Shown here in pieces: positions 42,122-51,190 of a stretch of DNA of 64,000 nucleotides. The DNA is taken from positions 1 to 64,000 of the forward strand of contig JBFWYG010000009.1 in NCBI GenBank assembly GCA_050186725.1. The letters run 5' to 3'. The first letter of the stretch is position 1. Each line of letters begins with the position of its first letter. A program made the position numbers and the translations under genes. Source of the stretch: JADJYF01 sp050186725 (GTDB lineage Bacteria > Pseudomonadota > Gammaproteobacteria > Ga0077536). Under the pieces are notes generated by a model. That model was given only the letters and a program-made list of their open reading frames with translations, was not told where the DNA came from and did no database searches.

Positions 42122-43301
42122 CGCGAAGCAGCAGGCCTTTCAGGTACTCGCCTTCGGGGAAGGCCAGTGCCACCGGATGGTCAGGCGTCGCGTGCAGCTG
42201 GCGCAGCAGCTGCGCGTCCACGCCGGCGTCCTGGGCGGCGCCGGCGACTATCTTGCGGAACAGATCCGCGCTCACGCCGCCGGAGCAGGAGAAGGTCGCG
42301 AGCAGGCCGCCCGGGCGCAGCAGCTTCAACGCCAGCAGGTTGATGTCCTTGTAGCCGCGCGCGGCGCGTTCGGCGGTGGCGGCGGTGGGCGCGAACTTGG
42401 GCGGATCGAGCACCACCAGGTCGAATTGCCGCCCCTGGTCGCGCAGGCGACGCAGATGCTTGAACACGTCGTCCTCGGTCGGCGTGCAGCGAGCCGCCGG
42501 CAGGTCGTTCAACGCGAGGTGGCGCTCGAGCTGGGCCAGCGCGGCGGCCGAGCTGTCCAGCGCGGTCACGTGGCGCGCGCCGCCCGCCAGCGCGGCGAGG
42601 GTGAATCCGCCGCTGTAGCAGAACGCGTCCAGCACCTCGGCGTCGGCGGCCAGCGCGCCGATGAGCGCGCGGTTCTCGCGCTGATCGAGGTAATGCCCGG
42701 TCTTGTGCCCATGGGCGAGATCCACTTCGAGGTGAATGCCGTTCTCCACGCAGCGCACGTGGGTGTCGGCGAGCGCGCCGCGCAAGGGGCCGCTCGCGGG
42801 TGGCAGACCTTCGACCGCCAGCACGTCGCTGTCAGAGCGCTCGTAGACGGCGCGCGCGCCGGTCTCCTGCATCAGCCTGTCGGCCAGCGTGTCGCGCCAG
42901 CGCCGCGCGCCGGCGCTGGTGGTCTGCAGCACCAGCACGTCGGCGTAGCGATCCACCACCACGCCGGGCAGACCATCGGACTCGCCGTGCAGCAGCCGCA
43001 CCGCGCCGTCGGCGGCGGTCGGCACGAGGCGTTCGCGCAGCGCCAGCGCCGCGCGGATGCGCCGCGCGAAGAACGCCTCGTCGATCGTCTCGTCGGCCGC
43101 AAAGCTCCACGCGCGCACGCGGATGTTGGACTGCGGGCTCCAGGCGCCCACGCCGAGCGCGCGTCCGTCGTGGGCCTCGAGCGCGACGGTCTCGCCGCTG
43201 CCGGGCTCGCCGCGGACCTTGTCGATGGCGCCGGAGAACACCCAGGGATGGCGACGCAGCAGCGAGCGCTCGCGGTCGCGCTTCAAGATGACTTTGATCA
43301 T
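42117..43301 (-). CDS. rlmI: 23S rRNA m5C methyltransferase, RlmI family
   Basis: 394-residue class I SAM-dependent methyltransferase of the RlmI/YccW type (E. coli RlmI methylates C1962 of 23S rRNA). An N-terminal PUA domain (ILKRDRERSLLRRHPWVFSG) is followed by an EEHEE-like domain and a Rossmann domain with motif I LDAFCYSGGFTLAALAGGA and LVVLDPPKFAPT as motif IV. YKDINLLALKLLRPGGLLATFSCSGGV carries the later motifs and the catalytic Cys. ATG 43301 (MIKVILKRDRE) fits family starts. Its stop codon is part of a repeat element. Confidence 0.93.
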   Translation of the reverse strand: MIKVILKRDRERSLLRRHPWVFSGAIDKVRGEPGSGETVALEAHDGRALGVGAWSPQSNIRVRAWSFAADETIDEAFFARRIRAALALRERLVPTAADGAVRLLHGESDGLPGVVVDRYADVLVLQTTSAGARRWRDTLADRLMQETGARAVYERSDSDVLAVEGLPPASGPLRGALADTHVRCVENGIHLEVDLAHGHKTGHYLDQRENRALIGALAADAEVLDAFCYSGGFTLAALAGGARHVTALDSSAAALAQLERHLALNDLPAARCTPTEDDVFKHLRRLRDQGRQFDLVVLDPPKFAPTAATAERAARGYKDINLLALKLLRPGGLLATFSCSGGVSADLFRKIVAGAAQDAGVDAQLLRQLHATPDHPVALAFPEGEYLKGLLLRV

Positions 43302-43370
43302 GGTCGATGGAGTGCGCTGACGGGGGGCGCCATGGTAACCGTTCGCGCGGCGTCGGCGATGGCGTGCGAA

Positions 43371-43398
43371 GGGACAGACCCCGCACGGGGTCTGTCCC
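43371..43398. repeat. Family C palindrome
   Basis: 28 bp with outer arms GGGACAGACC and GGTCTGTCCC around CCGCACGG. It lies in the 161-nt divergent spacer between rlmI and the SDR gene, so it cannot simply be a terminator for either. Confidence 0.85.
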
Positions 43399-43462
43399 AT
43401 CCCGACATGCCGCCTTGGGTTAGGATTGTCGGCGGGCGCCGGGCCCGCGAGCGGAGAAGAGC

Positions 43463-44230
43463 ATGCCACGCAACCAGTTCGACCTGAGCGGCAAGATTGC
43501 CGTCGTCGCCGGCGCGAGCCGCGGCATCGGCCAGGAGATCGCCAAGATCCTGGGCGAGTACGGCGCCTACGTGATCGCGCTTAGTCGCGGCGCCGACGGC
43601 TGCGCGGAGACCCTCGCGGCCATCGAGGCCCTGGGCGGCAAGGGCGAGATGCGCGCCTGCCACATCGGTCGGGTCGAACACATCGAGGCTTTCTACCGCT
43701 GGCTGGACGAGACCCACGGCCGCATCGACATCCTGGTCAACAACGCCGCCGCCAATCCCTACTACGGGCACATTCTCGACACCGACGTGGCGTCGTTCGA
43801 CAAGACGCTGGAAGTGAACCTGCGCGGCTACTTCTTCATGGCGGTGAACGCCGGCCGGCGCATGCGCGACCAGGGCCGCGGCGGCGCCATCGTCAACGTC
43901 GCCTCCGCCAATGGCCTCTCGCCCGGCGACAAGCAGGGCGTGTACTCGATCACCAAGGCCGGCATCATCAACATGGGCAAGGCGCTCGCCCGCGAGTGCG
44001 GCCGCTACAACATTCGTGTCAATTCGCTGGTGCCGGGCCTGACCCGCACCAAGTTCGCGATGGCGCTGCACGAGGACGAGGAGTTCATGGCCAAGATGAT
44101 GCCGCACACGCCGCTCGGTCGCGGCGCGACGCCGGACGAGATGGCCGCGGCCGTGCTCTACCTGGTGTCGGATGCAGCGTCCTACACCACCGGCAGCTCC
44201 ATCGTGGTCGACGGCGGCTACCTCGCCTGA
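43463..44230 (+). CDS. Short-chain dehydrogenase/reductase
   Basis: 255-residue classical SDR. The cofactor-binding GASRGIG is at 17-23, NNAA at 93-96 and the catalytic set Ser148, Tyr161 and Lys165. The C-terminal TGSSIVVDGGYLA is typical. FabG-like or glucose-dehydrogenase-like members share this pattern, so the substrate is open. It leads a plus-strand run with an unknown protein, an acyl-CoA dehydrogenase and an acyl-CoA synthetase, which suggests acyl or alcohol catabolism. Confidence 0.92.
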   Translation: MPRNQFDLSGKIAVVAGASRGIGQEIAKILGEYGAYVIALSRGADGCAETLAAIEALGGKGEMRACHIGRVEHIEAFYRWLDETHGRIDILVNNAAANPYYGHILDTDVASFDKTLEVNLRGYFFMAVNAGRRMRDQGRGGAIVNVASANGLSPGDKQGVYSITKAGIINMGKALARECGRYNIRVNSLVPGLTRTKFAMALHEDEEFMAKMMPHTPLGRGATPDEMAAAVLYLVSDAASYTTGSSIVVDGGYLA

Positions 44231-44250
44231 CGAGGACAAGGATCTCAGCC

Positions 44251-44931
44251 ATGGCAGCGGACAATCTCGCCATCGTGTTTCGCGGCAAGCTGGTCGAGGG
44301 CGCGGTGCTCGCGCAGGTGAAGGCCAACTTCGCGCGGCTGTTCAATGCCGACGCGGCGCGCGTCGAGCAGATGTTCGCCGGCCAGGCCGTGATGATCAAA
44401 AAGGGCCTGGACGCGGCCGCGGCCGAGAAGTACCGGCAGGCGCTGGAGAAGGCCGGCGCGCTGGTGGAGATCCTCGATCTCGCGGCGAGCGCTCCGGCCG
44501 CGGCCAAGCCGGCGCCGGCGGCACCCGCCGCGTCGCCCGTGCCCGCGGCAACACCGGTCAGCGCACCGGCGGCGAGTGCCACCCCGCCGGCGCCGACGAG
44601 CGAGAACCGCGCGAACGATCCGGCCCTGGCCCGTGCCGCGCCACCCGCTGCGCTGCGCGGCACGCCCCAGGCGCTCGAGTCGTCGCTGGCCGAGCCCGGC
44701 GTGGTGCTGGTCGAAGCGCGGCGCGTGGCCGCGCCCGACATCGCGACCGATCACCTGAGCGTCGCCGCCGTCGGCGAGCGTCTCGTCGACTACACGCCGC
44801 CGCCGCCGCCGGCCTATGACCTCTCCGGGCTCAGCCTGGACGCGCCGGGCGTGACCCTGTCCGACGCGCGGCCCGCGCCACCGCCCGAGTTCGATCTGTC
44901 CGGCCTGTCGCTGGACGACACGCCGCGCTGA
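44251..44931 (+). CDS. Hypothetical protein with conserved N-terminal domain and Pro/Ala-rich region
   Basis: 226 residues. The first about 75 (LAIVFRGKLVEGAVLAQVKA, then FNADAARVEQMFAGQAVMIKKGLDAAAAEKYRQALEKAG in pieces) resemble a small alpha/beta module that I have seen at the N-terminus of various proteobacterial proteins, where it precedes membrane or other domains; I do not know its name or role. A low-complexity Ala/Pro region follows. The C-terminus carries two imperfect repeats, YDLSGLSLDAPG and FDLSGLSLDDTP, spaced by a Pro-rich segment. No signal peptide or membrane helix. It starts 20 nt after the SDR gene. Confidence 0.75.
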   Translation: MAADNLAIVFRGKLVEGAVLAQVKANFARLFNADAARVEQMFAGQAVMIKKGLDAAAAEKYRQALEKAGALVEILDLAASAPAAAKPAPAAPAASPVPAATPVSAPAASATPPAPTSENRANDPALARAAPPAALRGTPQALESSLAEPGVVLVEARRVAAPDIATDHLSVAAVGERLVDYTPPPPPAYDLSGLSLDAPGVTLSDARPAPPPEFDLSGLSLDDTPR

Positions 44932-45033
44932 TCGCACGCGGCCTCCCGGCGAGGGGCGTTCGCTCCGGCGGTTCTGTGGTTCAATACCGGGCCCGCCCCC
45001 CGGGGCGCCCTCAAGCATCCGATTCGAACCGAC

Positions 45034-46833
45034 ATGAGCCTGCTCCTCAATCCGCGCGATCTCGATTTCAATCTCTACGAACTGCTGGACGCCGAAGCCC
45101 TGCTGCGCACGCCGCGCTACGCGGAGCACGATCGCGCGGTGTTCGACGCGGTGATCGAGGCGGCGCGGGTGCTGGCGGAAGAGAAGTTCGCGCCCTTCGC
45201 TGCCAAGCTCGACGCCAACGAGCCGACTTTCGACGGCGAGCGCGTGCATTGCATTGCGGAGCTGCAGGAGGCGCTGGACGCGCTGGTCGCCGGCGGCTTC
45301 ATGGGCATCGCGGCGGAGGCCGAGGACGGCGGCATGCAGCTGCCCTGGGTCATCTGCCAGGCGGTCGCCGCCTGGTTCGGCGCAGCCGACGTCTCGGCCG
45401 ACGCCTACCGCCTGCTCGCCCAGGGCGTCATCAACCTGCTCACCGAGTTCGGCAGCGCCGAGCAGAAGACGCGCTACCTGCGGCCGCTCATCGAGGGCCG
45501 CTTCTTCGGCACCATGTGCCTGTCCGAGCCGCAGGCCGGCTCGTCCCTGTCGGACATCCAGCTGCGCGCCGAGCCGAGCGAGCACGGCTGGTATTCCATC
45601 AAGGGCACCAAGATGTGGATCTCGGGCGGCGAGCACTCGCTGTCCGAGAACATCGTGCACATGGTGCTGGCCAAGATCCCTGGCGGCCCGCCGGGGGTGA
45701 AGGGCATCTCGCTGTTCGTGGTGCCGAAGTTCCGCGTGGAGGACGACGGCCGGCTCGGCGCGCACAACAACGTGCAGCTCATGGGCTTGAATCACAAGAT
45801 GGGTTTTCGCGGCACCACCAACACGGTGCTGTCCTTCGGCGAGAAGGGCGAGTGTCGCGGCTGGCTGGTGGGCCCCATGCACCAGGGCCTGTTCTGCATG
45901 TTCCGCATGATGAACGAGATGCGCATCGGCGTCGGCCTGTGCGCCACGGTGCTCGGCTATACCGCCTACCTGCATTCGCTGAAGTACGCGCGTGAGCGGC
46001 CGCAGGGCCGCCATCCGCAGGAAAAGAATCCGCAGGCGCCGCAGGTGCCGATCATCCAGCACGCCGACATCAAGCGCCTGCTGCTCGCGCAGAAGGCCGC
46101 GGCGGAGGGCGCCTTCGCGCTGGTCATGCACTGCGCGTGGCTGATAGATCAACAGCGCACCCTGACCGACGCGGCCGAGAAACAGCACGTCTCGCGCCTG
46201 CTCGATATCCTCACGCCCATCGCCAAGTCCTGGCCGTCGGAGTTCTGCCTGGAAGGCAACAAGCACGCCATCCAGATCCTCGGCGGCTACGGCTACACCC
46301 GCGAGTTTCCGCTCGAGCGCCTGTACCGCGACGGCCGTCTGAACCCGATACACGAAGGCACCCATGGCATCCAGGGACTGGACCTGCTCGGGCGCAAGGT
46401 CAGCCTGGAAGGCGGCGCGGTGCTCGATGCGCTCCTCATCGAATACCGCCGGACCCTGGCCGAAGCCGCGCCGGTCGCGGCGCTGGCCGAGTACCGCGCG
46501 GCGCTGACCGCCGCCGTTGCCGAGATCACCGACGCCACCGCCGCCCTGACCGCGTTGCGCGACAGCGGCGAGGTGAACCTCGCGCTCGCCAACGCCACGC
46601 CCTACCTGGACGCCTTCGGCCACGTGGTGCTGGGCTGGATGTGGCTGCGCCAGGCGCTGGTCGCGGAACGCGCGCTCGCCACCGCGAGTGGCAGCGACAT
46701 CGACTTCTACCGCGGCAAGCTCACGGCCTGCCGTTACTTCTACCGTTACGAACTGCCCAAGGTGGCCGAGCGCTGCGCGTTGCTGAAGAGCTTCGACGAC
46801 ACCTGCCTCGCCGTCGACGAGCGGTGGTTCTGA
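45034..46833 (+). CDS. Acyl-CoA dehydrogenase (long form)
   Basis: 599-residue FAD-dependent acyl-CoA dehydrogenase, longer than the usual 380 because of N- and C-terminal extensions, as in FadE-like and AidB-related long forms. FAD and substrate contacts are in GTMCLSEPQAGSSLSDIQ and IKGTKMWISGGEH; the catalytic base is Glu441 in NPIHEGTHGIQGLDLLGRK. LGGYGYTREFPLERLYRDGR precedes it. The C-terminal DUF4202-like helical domain contains FYRYELPKVAERC. It is followed after 14 nt by an acyl-CoA synthetase, forming a catabolic pair. Confidence 0.93.
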   Translation: MSLLLNPRDLDFNLYELLDAEALLRTPRYAEHDRAVFDAVIEAARVLAEEKFAPFAAKLDANEPTFDGERVHCIAELQEALDALVAGGFMGIAAEAEDGGMQLPWVICQAVAAWFGAADVSADAYRLLAQGVINLLTEFGSAEQKTRYLRPLIEGRFFGTMCLSEPQAGSSLSDIQLRAEPSEHGWYSIKGTKMWISGGEHSLSENIVHMVLAKIPGGPPGVKGISLFVVPKFRVEDDGRLGAHNNVQLMGLNHKMGFRGTTNTVLSFGEKGECRGWLVGPMHQGLFCMFRMMNEMRIGVGLCATVLGYTAYLHSLKYARERPQGRHPQEKNPQAPQVPIIQHADIKRLLLAQKAAAEGAFALVMHCAWLIDQQRTLTDAAEKQHVSRLLDILTPIAKSWPSEFCLEGNKHAIQILGGYGYTREFPLERLYRDGRLNPIHEGTHGIQGLDLLGRKVSLEGGAVLDALLIEYRRTLAEAAPVAALAEYRAALTAAVAEITDATAALTALRDSGEVNLALANATPYLDAFGHVVLGWMWLRQALVAERALATASGSDIDFYRGKLTACRYFYRYELPKVAERCALLKSFDDTCLAVDERWF

Positions 46834-46847
46834 ACCAGGATCCCGTC

Positions 46848-48482
46848 ATGAGCCAGCAGCCGTCCTCAAGCCAGACCTACGACCAGGCGCGCGCCGCTTT
46901 CCAGTGGGCGCCGCCCGCGCGTTTCAACTTCGCGCGCGACGTCATCGACCAGTGGGCCGCGAAGGACCCGTCCAAGCTCGCGCTGTGGTGGGTGGATGAT
47001 CATGGTCACGAGCAGAAGCGCACGTTCGCCGAAGTGCGCGACCGTTCCTGCATGCTCGCCAACGCGCTCAGCGCCGCGGGCGTGAAGCGCGGCGACACCA
47101 TCGTGCTGATGCTCGGCCGCAACCTCGAATGGTGGGAAATCGTCACCGCCGGCATCCGCATGGGCGTGGTGCTGTCGCCCGGTACGACCCAGCTGTCGCC
47201 CAAGGACATCGCCTACCGCATGAACGCGGCCAAGGCGGTGGCCTTCATCACCGATGCGGCCAACGCCGCCAAGCTCGACGAAGTCGCCGAGCAGTGCCCG
47301 ACGCTCCGCGCGCGCATCCTGGTCGACGGCCGGCGCGACGGCTGGACGAGCTATGCCGACCTCATGCAGGGCGCGTCGACCACGTTCATCGCGGCGGACA
47401 CCGCGTTCGACGAGGACGCGCTGTGCTACTTCACTTCCGGCACCACCGGCTACCCGAAGATGACCATGCATGGTCACGGCTACGGCCTCGCGCACCAGAT
47501 CACCGGGCGCTACTGGCTCGATCTCACGCCGAACGACCTGCACTGGAACATCAGCGACACGGGCTGGGCCAAGGCCGCCTACAGCTCCTACTTCGGCCCG
47601 TGGAACATGGGCGCGACCTTGTTCGTGCACCACTCACCGGTGTTCGATCCGAAGAAGACCCTGGATCTCCTTTCGACCTATCCCATCACCACGCTGTGCG
47701 GCGCGCCGACGGTGTATCGCATGGTGGTGCTGCAGGATCTCGCGCAGTATCGCTTCCCTCACCTGCGCCATTGCGTGGGTGCGGGCGAGCCGCTCAATCC
47801 CGAGGTCATCGAGACCTGGCAGCGCGCCACCGGGCTCGTGATTCGCGACGGTTACGGCCAGACCGAGACGGTGCTGGTGTGCGGCAATCATCCGTCCATC
47901 GAGCCGCGCTTCGGCTCGATGGGCAAGCCCATGCCGGGCATCGAGATGGCGATCATCGACGAGCAGGGCCAGCCCCTGCCGCCGGACCAGGAAGGCGACA
48001 TCGCGATCCGCGTGAAGCCCAGGCGCGCGCCGGGCCTCTTCACCGACTATCGCGGCGATCCGGACCGCTACAACGCCTGCTTCCTCGGCGACTGGTACCT
48101 GACCGGCGATCGCGGCACGGTCGACGCCGACGGCTACTTCTGGTTCGTCGGTCGCGCCGACGACGTGATCCTCTCGGCCGGCTATCGCATCGGACCGTTC
48201 GAAGTGGAAAGCGCGCTGATCGAGCATCCCGCCGTGGCGGAGTCCGCGGTGGTGGCGAGCCCCGACGCGCTGCGCGGTGACGTGGTCAAGGCCTTCGTCG
48301 TGCTCGCGCCCGGCTATAGGGGCAGCGACGCGCTGGTGGTCGAACTGCAGGAGCACGTGAAGCGCGTCACCGCGCCCTACAAGTACCCGCGGCGCATCGA
48401 GTTCGTCGACAGCCTGCCGAAGACCGTGAGCGGCAAGATCCGCCGCGTGGAGCTTCGCCAGCGGGAGGCGGGGACGGGTTGA
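46848..48482 (+). CDS. Acyl-CoA synthetase (AMP-binding, MACS-like)
   Basis: 544-residue adenylate-forming enzyme that activates a carboxylic acid to its CoA thioester through an acyl-AMP. The P-loop-like motif is YFTSGTTGYPKMTMH, followed by HWNISDTGWAKAAYSSYFGPW (medium-chain synthetase signature), DGYGQTETVL and GDWYLTGDRG; the C-terminal SGKIRRVELR carries the catalytic Lys. The set matches acetyl-/medium-chain (AcsM-like) synthetases rather than long-chain FadD. ATG 46848 has AGGA 7 nt upstream. It is coupled to the acyl-CoA dehydrogenase by a 14-nt spacer. Confidence 0.92.
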   Translation: MSQQPSSSQTYDQARAAFQWAPPARFNFARDVIDQWAAKDPSKLALWWVDDHGHEQKRTFAEVRDRSCMLANALSAAGVKRGDTIVLMLGRNLEWWEIVTAGIRMGVVLSPGTTQLSPKDIAYRMNAAKAVAFITDAANAAKLDEVAEQCPTLRARILVDGRRDGWTSYADLMQGASTTFIAADTAFDEDALCYFTSGTTGYPKMTMHGHGYGLAHQITGRYWLDLTPNDLHWNISDTGWAKAAYSSYFGPWNMGATLFVHHSPVFDPKKTLDLLSTYPITTLCGAPTVYRMVVLQDLAQYRFPHLRHCVGAGEPLNPEVIETWQRATGLVIRDGYGQTETVLVCGNHPSIEPRFGSMGKPMPGIEMAIIDEQGQPLPPDQEGDIAIRVKPRRAPGLFTDYRGDPDRYNACFLGDWYLTGDRGTVDADGYFWFVGRADDVILSAGYRIGPFEVESALIEHPAVAESAVVASPDALRGDVVKAFVVLAPGYRGSDALVVELQEHVKRVTAPYKYPRRIEFVDSLPKTVSGKIRRVELRQREAGTG

Positions 48483-48552
48483 AGCCGGCCCGCGACCGAC
48501 GGGCGAACGTCGTGCGCCGTGCATCGCGGGTCGATACCCGCGCGACGAACGC

Positions 48553-49953
48553 ATGCTGACCGCCGCGCCGGAAGACGTCGACGCCGCCACCCGGCGCGCG
48601 GCGATGGTCATGATCATGCTGAGCTCGGTGGCGACGGCGATGATGCTGTCCACCGTGCACGTCGCCCTGCCTGGCATCGCGCGCTCACTGCACGTCGATG
48701 CCGTGACCCTCTCCTGGGTGCCGATGTCCTACCTGCTCGCGAGCGCGTCCTGCGTGCTGGCCTTCGCGCGCCTGGCGGACATGTACGGCCGGCGCCGGCT
48801 GTTCCTGATCGGCACGGTGGGCGTGGTGCTGGCCTCGCTGATCGCCGCGGCCGCGGTCAACACGCCCATGCTGCTCGCCGCGCGCGTGCTGCAGGGCGCG
48901 TCCGCGGCTGGCCTGTTCGCCACCCAGATAGCCATCGTGTCCTCCGTCTACCCGCCGGCCCAGCGCGGCGCGGCCATCGGCGCGACCATCTCGGCGGTCT
49001 ATGTCGGCCTGTCCTTGGGGCCGGTCGTCGGCGGACAGCTGATCGAGTGGGCCTCGTGGCGGGCGGCCTTCCTGCCCCATCTGCCGCTGACCCTGATCGC
49101 GCTGTGGCTGGGGCTCGCGCGCATGCGCTTCGAATGGCGCGAGGAGCGGCCCGGCGCCTTCGACACCGGCGGCGCGCTGCTCTACGCCTGTTCGATGATC
49201 GCGCTCATGATCGGTCTGTCCCGCCTGCCGGCCTTGAACGGCGCGCTGCTCGCGCTGCTCGGCGCTGGACTGCTGTGGCTGTTCTTTCGCCACGAGCACG
49301 GCCGCCCCGACGCGCTGTTCGACGTCGAGCTCTTCTACACCAACCGGGTGTTCACGCTGTCTTGTCTGGCGTCGCTCGTGATGTACACCGCGACCTTCGC
49401 CAACGTCATGCTGGTGAGTCTCTATCTCCAGTACCTGAAGGACGTGCCGCCGTCGCGGGCCGGGCTCATCATGATGACCCAGCCGCTGGTGATGGCGGTG
49501 TTCTCGCCGCTCGCCGGCAAGCTGTCGGATCGCATCGAGCCGCGCGTGATCGCTTCGCTCGGCATGGGCGTCACCGCCCTCGGGCTCGCCGGCTTTGCCT
49601 TCCTGCACGCGGACTCGCCGCTCAGCCTGACGGTCGCCTGTCTCGGCGTGTGCGGCTTCGGCTTCAGCCTGTTCAGCTCGCCCAACGTCAACGCCATCAT
49701 GGGCGCGGTCGACCGGAGCGCCTACTCCCGCGCCTCCGGCGCGATGTCGGTGATGCGCGTGATGGGGCAGCTGACCAGCATGGCGCTGGTCGCGGTGCTG
49801 ATGGCGCTGTGGCTCGGGCCGGTGACCATCGAACCCGCGGTCTACCCGCAGCTCGCGCGCGCGATCGACGGCTGCTTCGCCGTTGCGGCGGTGCTGTGCA
49901 CGCTCGGCATCGCGCTGTCCCTGGCCCGCGGTCGCATGCACGCGGCGCGGTGA
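48553..49953 (+). CDS. MFS transporter, DHA2-type (14-TM drug:H+ antiporter)
   Basis: 466-residue major facilitator with about 14 hydrophobic segments. Motif A LADMYGRRRLF follows TM2, ARVLQGASAAGLFA is motif B (with its Arg), and GPVVGGQLIEWASWRAAFLPHLP is the antiporter motif C and the region behind it. The EmrB/QacA-like pattern indicates efflux of hydrophobic or organic compounds. Its stop overlaps the GTG of a second MFS gene (GTGA). The preceding acyl-CoA synthetase is 70 nt away. Confidence 0.92.
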   Translation: MLTAAPEDVDAATRRAAMVMIMLSSVATAMMLSTVHVALPGIARSLHVDAVTLSWVPMSYLLASASCVLAFARLADMYGRRRLFLIGTVGVVLASLIAAAAVNTPMLLAARVLQGASAAGLFATQIAIVSSVYPPAQRGAAIGATISAVYVGLSLGPVVGGQLIEWASWRAAFLPHLPLTLIALWLGLARMRFEWREERPGAFDTGGALLYACSMIALMIGLSRLPALNGALLALLGAGLLWLFFRHEHGRPDALFDVELFYTNRVFTLSCLASLVMYTATFANVMLVSLYLQYLKDVPPSRAGLIMMTQPLVMAVFSPLAGKLSDRIEPRVIASLGMGVTALGLAGFAFLHADSPLSLTVACLGVCGFGFSLFSSPNVNAIMGAVDRSAYSRASGAMSVMRVMGQLTSMALVAVLMALWLGPVTIEPAVYPQLARAIDGCFAVAAVLCTLGIALSLARGRMHAAR

Positions 49954-51122
49954 ACGCGACCGCCGGTCTGCACCGGCGGCTGTGGCTGCCGCTCTACCTG
50001 CCCGCGCTGCTGCTCGGCGTGCCCGCGCAGGCGGGTTTCGTGCTGCTGCCGCTCGCGGTGCTGGAGAGCGGCGCCGGCGCGGCGGCCGCGGCAGCGGTGG
50101 TCGGTCTGCGCGGGCTCGGCATGATGGCGCTCGACATCCCCGCCGGCATGCTCGCCGCGCGCTACGGCGAGCGCGCGGTGATGAGCGTGGCGGTGGCCTT
50201 GCTCGCGCTGTCCTTCGTCGGCTATGGCCTTGCCGAGGACGTTGGCTGGTTCTACCTGGTCGCATTTCTGAACGGCGCAGGCAGCAGCACCTTCCTGGTC
50301 GGGCGGCTCAGCTACGTGTCGGCCTATTGCGCGGCGGGCGAGCGCGGCCGCGCCATTTCCATGATCGCCGCCACGGTGCGCGCGGCCGCTCTGCTCGGGC
50401 CGCTGGCCGGCGGCGCCGCGGCCCACGCCTTCGGCTACCAGGCGACCTTCCTCGGCGCCGCGCTGTGCATGTTGCTCGGACTGGTCTGCGTGTTTGTCTT
50501 CACCGCCGGTGGCGCGCAGGGTGAGCGCGCGCTCGGCTGGGGCGGCGTGCCGCGGCTCGCCTGGGAACAGCGCCGCGTGTTCGCCACCTACGGCGTCGCG
50601 GCCGTGTGTTTCATGCTGATGCGCGAGGCGCGCAGCGTGCTGCTGCCGCTGATCGGCGCGTCGCTGCACCTGGACGCGCGCGCCATCGGCGGCATCGTCT
50701 CGGCGTCGGCCCTGGTCGATGTGGCCTGCACCTATCCGGCCGGCGTGATCATGGACCGTCACGGCCGGCGCGCGACCGCGGTGCCGAGTTCGCTCTTGTT
50801 CGTTGCGAGCCTGGTGGCACTGGCGCTGACCAGCGGCTACGCGAGCCTGCTCGCCGCGGCGCTGCTCGCGGGCCTCGCCAACGGGCTCTCCTCCGGCATC
50901 GTCATGACGCTCGGCACCGACCTCGCGCCGCCCGATCGACGCGGCGAGTTCCTGGGCGTGTGGCGCCTGCTGACCGACGCCGGCAGCGTGCTGGGGCCGA
51001 TGGCGATCAGCGCGGTGGTGATGGTCGCGCCGCTGGCGGTGGCGACGCTCGGCGTGGCTGGGCTGGGGGCGATGGGGAGCTTCGTGGTGTATCGGCACGT
51101 GCACGAGACCTTGCGGGTCTGA
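49950..51122 (+). CDS. MFS transporter (12-TM)
   Basis: 390-residue major facilitator with 12 predicted helices. LDIPAGMLAARYGERAVM is motif A in the N-half, AGERGRAISMIAATVRAAALLGPLAGG a substrate-side motif, and YPAGVIMDRHGRRATAV the C-half copy of motif A. It is distinct from its 14-TM neighbour, so the two are not a recent duplication. The GTG start lies in the stop of the upstream gene. Joint expression of two exporters, or of an importer and an exporter, is unusual. Substrate unknown. Confidence 0.9.
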   Translation: MNATAGLHRRLWLPLYLPALLLGVPAQAGFVLLPLAVLESGAGAAAAAAVVGLRGLGMMALDIPAGMLAARYGERAVMSVAVALLALSFVGYGLAEDVGWFYLVAFLNGAGSSTFLVGRLSYVSAYCAAGERGRAISMIAATVRAAALLGPLAGGAAAHAFGYQATFLGAALCMLLGLVCVFVFTAGGAQGERALGWGGVPRLAWEQRRVFATYGVAAVCFMLMREARSVLLPLIGASLHLDARAIGGIVSASALVDVACTYPAGVIMDRHGRRATAVPSSLLFVASLVALALTSGYASLLAAALLAGLANGLSSGIVMTLGTDLAPPDRRGEFLGVWRLLTDAGSVLGPMAISAVVMVAPLAVATLGVAGLGAMGSFVVYRHVHETLRV

Positions 51123-51134
51123 CGTGCCGCTAGC

Positions 51135-51162
51135 GGGACAGACCCCGTACGGGGTCTGTCCC
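51135..51162. repeat. Family C palindrome (perfect)
   Basis: 28-bp perfect palindrome: GGGACAGACC, CCGTACGG, GGTCTGTCCC. It lies in the 68-nt convergent spacer between the second MFS gene and the NUDIX gene and might work as a bidirectional terminator, though other copies are in divergent spacers. Confidence 0.88.
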
Positions 51163-51190
51163 TTCGCCCCCTCGTCGCGCCCGGCGCGCC

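Noticed and set aside
51135..51162. Rho-independent terminator
   Set aside because: The palindrome is strong but has no T tract, and identical elements occur in a divergent spacer, so it is listed as a repeat.
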